DNA of 14,660 nucleotides, from the NCBI GenBank assembly GCA_946481235.1, contig CAMLME010000028.1, positions 1 through 14,660 of the forward strand, given 5' to 3'. Position numbers and translations under genes: made by a program. The notes beneath the pieces were generated by a model. That model was given only the letters and a program-made list of their open reading frames with translations. It did no database searches and was not told the origin of the DNA. Position 1 is the first letter of the stretch, and every line of letters starts with the position of its first letter. Shown here in pieces: positions 7,501-14,660 of the stretch. The DNA comes from an uncultured Methylobacillus sp. (lineage in GTDB: Bacteria > Pseudomonadota > Gammaproteobacteria > Burkholderiales > Methylophilaceae).

Positions 7501-9716
7501 GGCTGCGGCTGCACCGAGGTCCCGCGTTCGCGCCGCAGGGTTTCCGTAAAGCCCTGCACCCGGGGATCGCCGCGCCACTCCTCGATATTGAGCGGCAGTT
7601 TGCGACGCCAGTTGGGGTATTGCGACTCGGTCGTGCCGGGCAGATTCACCTGATCGAGTTGCCCCAGCATGTCTTCGAGTTGCATCAGCATTAGCTTGGA
7701 CGGCGTGCGCGCAAGATAGGCGTGTATCGCCTGGGCATATTCGGGCGACATTTCAGGCACTGAGACCGGGTGCGGCGGTGAGCCTTGCGGCAACAGCCCT
7801 TCCTTTTCCAGAGCAACCAGCAAACGCGCGCAATCCTGCGCCCGTGCCACGATTTGCGCCTCCCTGCTTTCTTCGGAAGGAAACAGCCCCAGCGAATGCC
7901 GCACTTCCAGGTCGCGTCCCTGCCAGAACCCAGCCAGCGTAGCGAGATCGTGGGTGGTTACGGCAACTAGCGCCTGCTCAGGGTATTCGTAGGGTGCCTT
8001 GAACGAACCGACATTCCAGTCTTTCTCGAAATATTGCAGCCGGTAGGAATGCACGCCGAGTTGCTCCAGTCCATGGCGTACTTCATTTGGCACCGTACCC
8101 AGGTCTTCGCCGACGATCAGGCAATGGTTGCGCTGGCTTTCCAGCGCCAGGATGCCCAGCATGTCGGCAAAGGGGTAATAGACATAGGCGCCATCCGCCG
8201 CACTCTTGCCCGGCGGCACCCAGAACAGGCGGAACAGCCCCATAACGTGGTCGATGCGCAAGGCCCCGGCGTCCTGCATGCCTGCGCGCAGCGTGTCGAT
8301 GAAAGGCTGGTAAGCGGCTTCCGTGAGCGCGTGCGGGATGAAAGGCGGCAATCCCCAGTCCTGGCCGGTCAGGCTGAAGTCATCCGGCGGTGCACCTACG
8401 CTAGCGCCGATGGCATACAGCTTCTGGTTGGCCCAACCCTCCCCGCCTCCGCGGCTGATGCTGACGGCGAGATCGAGCAGCAGGCCGACGCCCAGCCCCA
8501 GTTCCCACGAGCGCCTGCCGATGGCGGCCAGCTGGAGGTGCGCTTGCCATTGCAGATAGGCGTAAAACTCGACCTTCTCGCGGTTCTTTTCGAGAAACCG
8601 CGCCACTTCGGGCGAGTCGGGATCCCGGTAGGCCTCGGGCCAGGCCGGCCATCCCCAGATGGAAGCGTCCTTGGCCTTGAAATGCGCCTGCAGGGCTTCA
8701 AACAAGGCCTGGCGATGCAAGGCTACGCCGTGCTCGGCCTGAAAAGCCCGGAAATCGCGGCCACGATCGGTTTCGCGATCCAGATGATGCTTGCGGAAGT
8801 GTGCGTACAGCTTTTCCAGTATCGGCAGCTTGAGTGACGCGACGGCGGCATATTGCACCATTTCCTCGGCCCGCAGTGCCCGGAGCTGGGCTTGGAAGGT
8901 ATCTGAGCGCACCTGTTTGACGACACTCTCGCACTCCGAAAAATCGGCAATGGCTTCGATGTCGAGATACAGCACGTTGAGAAACAGCCTGCTCGATGGG
9001 CCGTACGGGCTGGCATGTTCAGGATTGTCCGGGAACAGCGCATGAATCGGGCTGACGCCAACGATGCCTGCACCCTGCTCCGCACAGAATTCGACCACGG
9101 CCTTCAGGTCGCTATAGTCTCCCACGCCCCAGTTGCGCTGCGAACGCAGGCTGTAAAGCTGGACGGCGGTACCCCAGACGCGATTTTCCCCTTGTATCGA
9201 CGTCGGCCGATAACAGGTTTTCGGTGCCACGATCAGCGTCATCGACGCAGGTGTCTCGAGGCCGTGAAGTTCCAGCCGGTGATAGCCCCAGCCTGGCTGT
9301 TCCGGCAGCAGGAAGGTGTGGCGCACGAATGAGGCATCGCCGATCTGGCATTGCTCATCACGCTGAAGATCCGCAGGCCGGAAACTGCCTTCATGTGTTT
9401 CACCATTTTCCTGAACAAGCAGCCAGGTCAGCTCATCGGTATGGTTTTCGGGCAGCGTTATCGAAATCGCAAAAGGCGCTTCCTGCTCGCGCACGACCTT
9501 TACCGTGGGCAAAATGCGTTGCCAGGAGAAACTCTCCCATTCATCCAGCGAACGCTGGATTTCCGCATCACTGCCGACGGCAAAACCCATCGCGCCGAGC
9601 AGTGCCTTTTGCGTGTCTTCGCTGATAGGGTGCGGATGCCCCCAGATGTCGGTGTAGTCGAGGCCGATGCCGGAAAGTACGCACAGGCGGTTGAGCATGG
9701 TTTGCTGATTATTCAT
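4563..9716 (-). CDS. malQ-treY: MalQ-TreY fusion: 4-alpha-glucanotransferase joined to malto-oligosyltrehalose synthase
   Basis: This 1717-residue protein joins two cytosolic glucan enzymes. Residues 1-725 are a GH77 4-alpha-glucanotransferase: N-terminal extension domain, then a barrel with nucleophile D489 (LRIDH), acid/base E537 (IVGEDLGTVP) and D590 (VTTHDLATL). A Pro/Ser-rich linker spans about 728-752. Residues 753-1717 are a GH13 malto-oligosyltrehalose synthase beginning VPRATYRLQF and HGYDIIDH, with D1089 (GLRLDH), E1130 (VVVEK) and D1374 (STHDSKRSEDVRAR). TreY turns the reducing-end bond of a malto-oligosaccharide into a trehalose bond, and TreZ releases the trehalose. MalQ can lengthen short maltodextrins into TreY substrates, so fusion may channel substrate. 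Both active sites look intact. The ATG lies within the end of treZ (8-bp overlap), with GGAG 10 nt upstream. The C-terminus (FPYGLLVAEA) looks natural, so the neighbouring transposon has not damaged the gene. Confidence 0.95.
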   Translation of the reverse strand: MNNQQTMLNRLCVLSGIGLDYTDIWGHPHPISEDTQKALLGAMGFAVGSDAEIQRSLDEWESFSWQRILPTVKVVREQEAPFAISITLPENHTDELTWLLVQENGETHEGSFRPADLQRDEQCQIGDASFVRHTFLLPEQPGWGYHRLELHGLETPASMTLIVAPKTCYRPTSIQGENRVWGTAVQLYSLRSQRNWGVGDYSDLKAVVEFCAEQGAGIVGVSPIHALFPDNPEHASPYGPSSRLFLNVLYLDIEAIADFSECESVVKQVRSDTFQAQLRALRAEEMVQYAAVASLKLPILEKLYAHFRKHHLDRETDRGRDFRAFQAEHGVALHRQALFEALQAHFKAKDASIWGWPAWPEAYRDPDSPEVARFLEKNREKVEFYAYLQWQAHLQLAAIGRRSWELGLGVGLLLDLAVSISRGGGEGWANQKLYAIGASVGAPPDDFSLTGQDWGLPPFIPHALTEAAYQPFIDTLRAGMQDAGALRIDHVMGLFRLFWVPPGKSAADGAYVYYPFADMLGILALESQRNHCLIVGEDLGTVPNEVRHGLEQLGVHSYRLQYFEKDWNVGSFKAPYEYPEQALVAVTTHDLATLAGFWQGRDLEVRHSLGLFPSEESREAQIVARAQDCARLLVALEKEGLLPQGSPPHPVSVPEMSPEYAQAIHAYLARTPSKLMLMQLEDMLGQLDQVNLPGTTESQYPNWRRKLPLNIEEWRGDPRVQGFTETLRRERGTSVQPQPPPRSHESSTVTHWRVPRATYRLQFNNRFTFADAALIVEYLDQLGISHCYASPYLKARPGSPHGYDIIDHNAINPEIGSPEEFEHFVAELKAHDMGQIIDIVPNHMGVMGSDNAWWLDVLENGPASVYAQYFDIDWFPSNDEFQGRVLLPVLGDHYGTVLENGELKLMFEPNRGEFSVFYYEHRFPVDPREYAHILGYGLDKLAARLGAEHPQVLQFQSLVTAFGHIPSRLETEPEKIAERSRDKEILKQHLAALYAASADIVQYIEDTLAEFNGGAGELDRYQLLHNLLSAQAYRLAYWRVAADEINYRRFFDINDLAALRMENASVFEATHKLVSQLLASGKADGLRLDHTDGLYDPVQYFHRLRQMGASLLAPPMPEQTEGLPLYVVVEKILAAHEHLPEHWPISGTTGYDFMNLCNGLFVDSAVAEKMDRIYAAFIDHKLDFEELRYINKRMMMRVSMTGELNVLAHQLSSIARADRRTCDYTTNSLRSALAEVVACFPVYRTYISAEQVSPEDTRHVDWAVGLAKKRSQAADLGVFDFIRDVLLKVRSEGKNQSYQESVASFAMKFQQYTSPVMAKGMEDTSFYLYNRLISLNEVGGDPRRFGVPLNTFHRTTLDRAKRFPHAMLATSTHDSKRSEDVRARINVLSEMPDEWLEVITRWSRINQGLIRVVDDKPAPSRNDEYLIYQTLIGVWPLEELDLAGRMALCERIETYMLKAVREAKAHSSWINPNVEYEAAITGFVHGLIGKEANRRFMASFLPFQKRIARLGIYNSLSQVLLKLTVPGVPDIYQGTEIWDFSLVDPDNRRKVDYPRRKAMLDTLVRDFENPSETASKARLLLDNAKNGRLKLYINWKALCMRKRLDALFRDGDYQPLKVSGRRADHVCAFLRQHQGQAVIVLAPRMFLPLTRREPGLPLGQAVWRDTLVEIPRSLTAMRWRNIYTDDVLTARDDEKGAVIDLAMVFKHFPYGLLVAEA

Positions 9717-11538
9717 TTTTTGTATTCTCCAGAGTCCAGGCGACCGACCAGGGCGGCAATGTGCCTGCAGTTAGGGATGCGGCAATATCGTCTTCGCTTG
9801 CGAACAGCAAGGGGGCATCGGGTATGGTGACATCAAGCACAGCTGACTTTCCAAGATTGGCGAGCACCGTCAAACGGCTGCCGTCGCCTAATCGCCACTC
9901 TATGGCAACGCTGCGTTCCCCCAGCGGCCTGGCGGTGGCATTGCCGCCTTCCAGGCCATGCAGGCGCGGCATGACATGCATGCGCCGGAGGTCGAGCAGC
10001 ATTTTGTACAACTGGAACCATGACTGGTGCTCGGGCTGTTCCCAAGTGTTCCAATCCAGTTTGGAGCGTTCAAAAGTATCGGGATGGCTGGGGTCCGGAA
10101 TGCACTTCCGCGCTTCAGGATCATTGAATGCGGGAAACTTTGCAAACTCCTTGCGCCGGCCATCGGTGACCGCTTGCGCGAGCTCCCGGCCGAAGTCGCA
10201 GAAAAAAAGAAACGGCGTGAGTGCGCCGAATTCTTCTCCCATGAAGAGCAAGGGTGTCGCCGGCGCCAGAAGCATCAGCGATATCGCGGCACGCAACGGA
10301 CGAGGATCGGCCAGCACCGTGAGGCGTTCGCCAAAAGCACGATTGCCGACCTGGTCGTGATTCTGGAGCATCGATACGAAGGCCGTGGCTGGCAGATGCG
10401 CGCTGGACGTGCCGCGGGGTTCGCTATTGCGATGCATGGAAGGCTCGCCCTGATAGGCAAACCCTTCGGTCAGGCAGCGCACCAGATACCACATCGGCTT
10501 ATCCGCGTAATCGCGGTAATAACCGCCGCTTTCCCCGGTGAGCAGCACATGCAGCGCATGGTGGATGTCGTCGTTCCATTGCGCATCGAAACGGCCGGGG
10601 CGTTCGAGATAGCGTGCTTCGTTGTTGTCGTTTTCCAGCACCAGGTGAATATGCCGCTCCCGCCCCGGGCCTTTCCTGACGGCTTCGGCAATCTCAACGA
10701 GAATATCCGGGCTGCTGTCGTCCAGGATGGAGTGCACCGCATCCAGACGCAGGCCGTCGAAACGATACTCGTCCAGCCAGTAAAGCACGTTGTGTATGTA
10801 GAAATCGCGCACCGTCCGGCTATGGGCGGCGTCGTAATTGATGGCAACGCCCCAGGGCGTATGTTCGTCCTTGAAAAAAGGCGGAGCGTACAGATGAAGA
10901 TAATTCCCTTCCGGCCCGAAATGGTTGTAGACCACGTCGAGAAACACCATCAGCCCTTTTGCGTGCGCAGCCTGAATGAGTGACTTGAGATCCTCGGGAC
11001 GCCCGTAGGAATGATCCGGCGCAAACAGCAGCACGCCGTCGTAGCCCCAGTTGCGTTTGCCAGGAAAGTCGGCAACGGGCATCAACTCGATGGCGGTCAC
11101 GCCCAAGTCGACAAAGTAATCCAGCCTGTCCTGGACGCCCTTGAAAGTGCCTTCCGGGCTGAAGGTGCCGACATGCAATTCGTAAAGCACGACCTCTTCC
11201 CACGGACGGCCTTTCCATTGCGTATCAGTCCAGGTAAACGACTGCGGGACAATAACCTCACTGGCCTGGTGCACATCGCCAGGGTTATAGCGCGAGACAG
11301 GGTCCGGGACGCGCATTTCATCGCCCACCCGATATTGATACCGGGTTCCGGCGCCCGCCCGGTCGGTAATGCATTCGAACCAGCCCTGCGACTGGGCCTC
11401 CATCGGGAGGCTGAGTTCATCGGTGCCCTGCTCGATGCAGAGCGATACTTTTTCAGAGCCGGGCGCCCACAGGCGAAAACGTACCCGGCCATCGTCGAGC
11501 ACCTGCGTCCCGAAAGGCATGATGTGCTGATATTTCAT
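9709..11538 (-). CDS. treZ: Malto-oligosyltrehalose trehalohydrolase TreZ
   Basis: This 609-residue protein has the usual TreZ length. It starts with an immunoglobulin-like CBM48 domain (about 6-100, FRLWAPGSEKVSLCIE), then a GH13 barrel with LYELHVGTFSPEGTF (118-132), DVVYNHFGPEGNYL (201-214), nucleophile D266 (DGLRLDAVHS), acid/base E302 (LVLENDNNEARYL) and D395 (LQNHDQVGNRA), and a C-terminal beta domain. The EGNYL and NEARYL forms separate TreZ from glycogen branching and debranching enzymes. It hydrolyses maltooligosyltrehalose, made by TreY, to free trehalose and a shorter glucan. Its start is 9 bp after the preceding membrane-protein gene, with AAGGAA as ribosome site. Its end overlaps the start of malQ-treY by 8 bp (ATGAATAA), which suggests translational coupling of the two pathway steps. 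Confidence 0.96.
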   Translation of the reverse strand: MKYQHIMPFGTQVLDDGRVRFRLWAPGSEKVSLCIEQGTDELSLPMEAQSQGWFECITDRAGAGTRYQYRVGDEMRVPDPVSRYNPGDVHQASEVIVPQSFTWTDTQWKGRPWEEVVLYELHVGTFSPEGTFKGVQDRLDYFVDLGVTAIELMPVADFPGKRNWGYDGVLLFAPDHSYGRPEDLKSLIQAAHAKGLMVFLDVVYNHFGPEGNYLHLYAPPFFKDEHTPWGVAINYDAAHSRTVRDFYIHNVLYWLDEYRFDGLRLDAVHSILDDSSPDILVEIAEAVRKGPGRERHIHLVLENDNNEARYLERPGRFDAQWNDDIHHALHVLLTGESGGYYRDYADKPMWYLVRCLTEGFAYQGEPSMHRNSEPRGTSSAHLPATAFVSMLQNHDQVGNRAFGERLTVLADPRPLRAAISLMLLAPATPLLFMGEEFGALTPFLFFCDFGRELAQAVTDGRRKEFAKFPAFNDPEARKCIPDPSHPDTFERSKLDWNTWEQPEHQSWFQLYKMLLDLRRMHVMPRLHGLEGGNATARPLGERSVAIEWRLGDGSRLTVLANLGKSAVLDVTIPDAPLLFASEDDIAASLTAGTLPPWSVAWTLENTKNE

Positions 11539-11547
11539 GTTGGATGA

Positions 11548-12237
11548 TCATTCCTTGTTTTTGTGTTCTGAGTCATGCGATGGCCACCACTTGTCCAACA
11601 TCGCTGAAACCCGATGCTGACAGCCGAGGCCGAATGCCAGTGCGAGGGCCAATACCACGCCGGCAAGGATGATGAGGAAGCTTTGCCGAACCAGCTCGGA
11701 AGCAACGTCAACCTGCTCCAGTGCGATCATTACCACGAAAACAAGTACCGCATAGCGCGCGAAGCGCCCAAGGAACTCGGCGTCTTCAAGTCCGACGTTC
11801 TTGCCGTAGGCGATGATGGTGTTATCGATGAATCGTGCAAAATAGGCACCGAAGGCCAGGATCAGTACGGCCACGATCACCTTGGGAATAAACAGCGCAA
11901 CGCGCCCGATCAGTTCGGTGACATTGGTGAGCCCCAGGCTATTGAAAGCAATCATCAGCGCGGCCAGCGTTACCAGCCAATAGATCAGCGCCCCCAGGAT
12001 CCCTAGCGTATCCGACTGGAGGCCGCCCTGCTGCAGGAACCGGTCGATGCCTGCACGGTCAGTCAATACATTGAAATTGATCGCCCGGAGGCCCTTGATG
12101 ACGATCAGCCGGATGGCCTTGGCAAGCAGCCAGCCGATCACCAATATGATCACGGCCAGTAACAGCCTTGGCAGGAATGCGCCGAACTGAATGAGCACCG
12201 CTCTCACGGGTTCCAGCATGATATCGATCTGGTTCAT
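11548..12237 (-). CDS. MscS-related membrane protein with two conserved TM-helix repeats
   Basis: This 229-residue hydrophobic protein has about five membrane segments (near 19-45, 78-100, 112-137, 158-175 and 184-205). An internal repeat is visible: LPRLLLAVIILVIGWLLAKAI (21-41) and IPKVIVAVLILAFGAYFARFI (117-137) share the pattern P-[RK]-x3-AV-x-I-L-x2-G-x3-A-[RK]-x-I. This is the 'conserved TM helix' repeat found in MscS-related proteins. The C-terminal AFGLG followed by a basic helix recalls the MscS pore helix, but the large cytosolic beta domain of MscS is absent; the protein ends soon after in a charged tail. It starts 1 bp after the treS-mak stop with an AGGAGAA ribosome site and precedes treZ by 9 bp, so it is cotranscribed with trehalose genes. 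A role in osmotic response fits, but channel activity is inferred. Confidence 0.82.
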   Translation of the reverse strand: MNQIDIMLEPVRAVLIQFGAFLPRLLLAVIILVIGWLLAKAIRLIVIKGLRAINFNVLTDRAGIDRFLQQGGLQSDTLGILGALIYWLVTLAALMIAFNSLGLTNVTELIGRVALFIPKVIVAVLILAFGAYFARFIDNTIIAYGKNVGLEDAEFLGRFARYAVLVFVVMIALEQVDVASELVRQSFLIILAGVVLALALAFGLGCQHRVSAMLDKWWPSHDSEHKNKE

Positions 12238-12238
12238 T

Positions 12239-14660
12239 TCATTCTCCTAGGCCGGAATTGGTGAATTGCAGGATGCTGCGCGCCGAGGCGCCTACCCAGT
12301 CGGGGCGAAGTTCGAGGTCGTTGCGTAGCTCACGGAAGGCCTTCTCGATCCGGAACAGATCGAGCAGGCCGCGCATATCGTTCCACGAGGCATAGAGTTT
12401 CATATCGCTGGTTTTTTCATGATATTCGGCTAGAAACACACGTTCAGCTTCCGCGGCCCATTGCTTGACCAGAGGCTCGAGCTGCGTATAACTTTCGGGA
12501 CGTTCGGTGCTGGCCCCCACCAATGCCGTAGTGCCGGCGATATGGAACGATTGCAGCATGTGGGCGACATCCCGCATCGGCGATTGCTTGCGGAAGCCTT
12601 CGGAAAACGGCGCTAGAAGCTCATCTTCCAGGTCGGTAATCACGAAGTCGTTTTGATTGATCAATACCTGATGCAAATGGTAATCGCCGTGGCAACGTAT
12701 TTTGGCGGCCGTGACCGACATGGATGCATTGCGCTCGATCCGGTCTTCGATTTTCTTGTGATGTGCGATCAGCGCATCGACATCCTTCCGAACATCTCCA
12801 GTCCAGTTAGAGCGGGCTGCCGCCAAAAGTTCCAGTGTATTCGCGGTTTCCGTGCTGATTGCCTTCTTCCACTCCATCCTGTCTTCGTCGGTGACGACCT
12901 CCGGCGCAAAGGCAGGATTGCTGTCATCAGTCAACGCGCGATGCAGATTTGCAGTACGCTCAGCCAGCGTGCGCAATAACACCCAATAGGAGTGGTGCGC
13001 CATCTCCGAGGCAGCTACGGGATTGTCGGAAGCACGCGACTCGTCGAGAAAATGCGTCAGGTAATCCAGCGTATAGCTCCAGAAATCGCCCTGATTCTCG
13101 ACATAGGACTGCAACAGGCAGAGTGTGGTCTGATTGCCTTCCGGGTCTACATATTCGACGGTTCCCAAGGTGGCCGCCACATTGGGAAATCCGCGCCGGG
13201 TCAGGAAGTGGCCGATATCGATGGCGGGTCGCATGCCCCGGTGCAGGCGCCGATAGCCTTTAAGATAAAGTGTTTGGCCGATAGCTACCGTGCTATGCGC
13301 GCCCTGGGCTTTAGGCGACTTGACTGGCCAGGCGGCGATATCGATCTCGCCCAGTCGGGCGTAAGCCTCCGACGGGATGAAGTGAATGTTGCCATGTTCG
13401 GCAGGCAACTCCAGCCCTTGCCCGATCGCCAGCACAACCGAGCGGCAGAATGCAGCGTCGGCGAACGCGTCGGTAATCACCCCGATACGTGCCTGCTGAC
13501 GCACCCGAGCCAGGGTGGTCGCGGGCACGATCTGCAAGGTTTCGTCCCCCTGCTCCCAATTCAGCGCCAATGGCACGAAGTACAACGAATTCTCGTCAGA
13601 CTCATCCAGCCGGAATAGCGCCAGCAGGCGATGATTTTCATCGCCATTCCATTCGGCATGTTCGACCAGTGTCGCGCGCGCGACGGAAGCGGTGCGCCAA
13701 CGCTGGGCAGCAATAAAGCTGGGCACCGCTTCCTGCTCGAGTCTGGCACGTAACTGTTCAGACATGGCTATACGCCACGGCACCACACGGTCACGGAAGA
13801 AACTGCGCCATCCATCGAAGAGGACCAGCAGCGGTAACTCTTCCTGCGCCACCCGCTCTTCCAGCCATTCGGGCCCTGCTTCGTCGCTGGCTAGCCGGAA
13901 CCAGAAGAAACCATGGCCGGACAAGGTCAAGGGGTACGGCAATTCCCCGATGGGTGGAAATGACGTGCGCCCCAGCAGTTCTACCGGAACGCGCCCTTTG
14001 TAGATGGCGAGATCGAGCTCCACCGGCTGGGTGGCGCGCGCCAGGTTAGCCACGCACAGGATGACTTCATCGCCGTATATCCTCAGGTAAGCCAGCACCT
14101 TGCGGTTGCCGGGTCGCAGAAAGAGCAGCGAGCCGCGCCCGAATGCCTGATGGCTTTTGCGCACCGCGAGCATGCGTCGCATCCAGTTCAGCAGCGATGA
14201 AGGATTGCGCACCTGCGCTTCGACGTTCAGCGCTTCGTGGCCGTAAACGGTATCCATGATGGGCGACTGATAGAGGCGCTGCGGATCGGCGCGCGAGAAG
14301 CCGGCATTGCGATCCGGGCTCCATTGCATGGGCGTTCGCATCCCGTTGCGGTCGCCCAGGTAATAGTTGTCGCCCATGCCGATCTCGTCGCCGTAATAAA
14401 TGATGGGCGAACCGGGCATCGACAGCAACAGGCTGTTCATCAGCCGGATCTTGTCGTAATCGTTATCCATCAACGGTGCGAGACGCCGCCGGATGCCGAC
14501 ATTGACCCGAGCACGCATGTCGGTGACGTACATCTGGTACATGTAATCGCGCTCTTTATCCGTGACCATTTCCAGCGTCAGCTCGTCATGATTGCGCAGG
14601 AAAACCGCCCACTGGCAGTTGTCCGGGATGTCCGGCGTCTGCTGCATGATCTCGACGATG
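12239..14660 (-). CDS. treS: Trehalose synthase-maltokinase fusion (TreS-Mak), N-terminus cut by window edge
   Basis: The frame is open to the right edge, and at least 806 codons are present. Numbering here is from the Met at 14647, which is internal to the protein. The first part is the C-terminal end of a GH13 trehalose synthase: NHDELTLEMVT (19-29) with the transition-state Asp, YYGDEIGMGDNYYLGDRNGM (84-103) and TPMQWSPDRNAGFS (105-118), then a beta domain to about 255. The nucleophile and acid/base residues lie outside the window. From about 290 a maltokinase domain follows: QRW (315-317), then the kinase motif CHGDYHLHQVLI (H653, D655) and a metal-site stretch DLEDEL (672-677). TreS interconverts trehalose and maltose; maltokinase uses ATP to make maltose-1-phosphate for GlgE-type glucan synthesis. 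Such fusions are known. The DLEDEL stretch differs from the usual DFEGEP. The stop is 1 bp before the next gene. Confidence 0.94.
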   Translation of the reverse strand, partial: IVEIMQQTPDIPDNCQWAVFLRNHDELTLEMVTDKERDYMYQMYVTDMRARVNVGIRRRLAPLMDNDYDKIRLMNSLLLSMPGSPIIYYGDEIGMGDNYYLGDRNGMRTPMQWSPDRNAGFSRADPQRLYQSPIMDTVYGHEALNVEAQVRNPSSLLNWMRRMLAVRKSHQAFGRGSLLFLRPGNRKVLAYLRIYGDEVILCVANLARATQPVELDLAIYKGRVPVELLGRTSFPPIGELPYPLTLSGHGFFWFRLASDEAGPEWLEERVAQEELPLLVLFDGWRSFFRDRVVPWRIAMSEQLRARLEQEAVPSFIAAQRWRTASVARATLVEHAEWNGDENHRLLALFRLDESDENSLYFVPLALNWEQGDETLQIVPATTLARVRQQARIGVITDAFADAAFCRSVVLAIGQGLELPAEHGNIHFIPSEAYARLGEIDIAAWPVKSPKAQGAHSTVAIGQTLYLKGYRRLHRGMRPAIDIGHFLTRRGFPNVAATLGTVEYVDPEGNQTTLCLLQSYVENQGDFWSYTLDYLTHFLDESRASDNPVAASEMAHHSYWVLLRTLAERTANLHRALTDDSNPAFAPEVVTDEDRMEWKKAISTETANTLELLAAARSNWTGDVRKDVDALIAHHKKIEDRIERNASMSVTAAKIRCHGDYHLHQVLINQNDFVITDLEDELLAPFSEGFRKQSPMRDVAHMLQSFHIAGTTALVGASTERPESYTQLEPLVKQWAAEAERVFLAEYHEKTSDMKLYASWNDMRGLLDLFRIEKAFRELRNDLELRPDWVGASARSILQFTNSGLGE

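Noticed and set aside
6825..7694. Long plus-strand open frame of 289 codons
   Set aside because: It lies wholly antisense to malQ-treY, has the His/Val/Arg-rich composition of an antisense frame in high-GC coding DNA, and shows no family motif.
8034..8837. Plus-strand open frame of 267 codons
   Set aside because: Antisense to the MalQ domain with its catalytic motifs intact; no recognisable protein features.
10027..10983. Plus-strand open frame of 318 codons
   Set aside because: Antisense to treZ, which is full length with a complete catalytic triad; treated as a shadow.

Overview
The window shows eight protein-coding genes, all read right to left on the minus strand, in two blocks of clearly different base composition. 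By eye the right block (about 4563-14660) is near 60% GC and the left block (about 1-4370) is in the 40s. The chromosomal block carries GH77/GH13 glucan and trehalose enzymes, including two fusion proteins. Together with its composition this suggests a proteobacterium, plausibly beta or gamma, but the window does not settle the taxon.

Right block, in transcription order from the right edge: the C-terminal part of a trehalose synthase-maltokinase fusion (12239-14660, cut by the window edge); a small MscS-related membrane protein (11548-12237); malto-oligosyltrehalose trehalohydrolase TreZ (9709-11538); and a 1717-residue fusion of 4-alpha-glucanotransferase MalQ with malto-oligosyltrehalose synthase TreY (4563-9716). 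Gaps are 1 bp and 9 bp, and treZ overlaps malQ-treY by 8 bp, so this looks like one operon. TreY and TreZ make trehalose from alpha-glucan. TreS interconverts trehalose and maltose. Maltokinase turns maltose into maltose-1-phosphate, the donor for GlgE-type glucan synthesis. MalQ reshapes malto-oligosaccharides. The membrane channel-like protein fits an osmotic-stress role.

Left block: a Tn7-like transposition module in the order tnsA-like, tnsB, tnsC, tniQ (4367 down to the left edge), with overlapping or closely spaced genes. TniQ is cut by the window edge, so any cargo and the far transposon end lie outside. The module begins just beyond the stop codon of malQ-treY and is transcribed in the same direction. 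This is the geometry of Tn7 beside glmS, so the treY 3' end is a candidate attachment site.

The most notable point is the TnsA-like protein. It keeps the framework of the TnsA nuclease domain, but the positions expected to hold the catalytic Glu, Asp and Gln/Glu-x-Lys appear substituted. The 195-bp region between the blocks holds a 16-bp inverted repeat pair, and a near-perfect 10-bp inverted repeat lies over the tnsA start codon.
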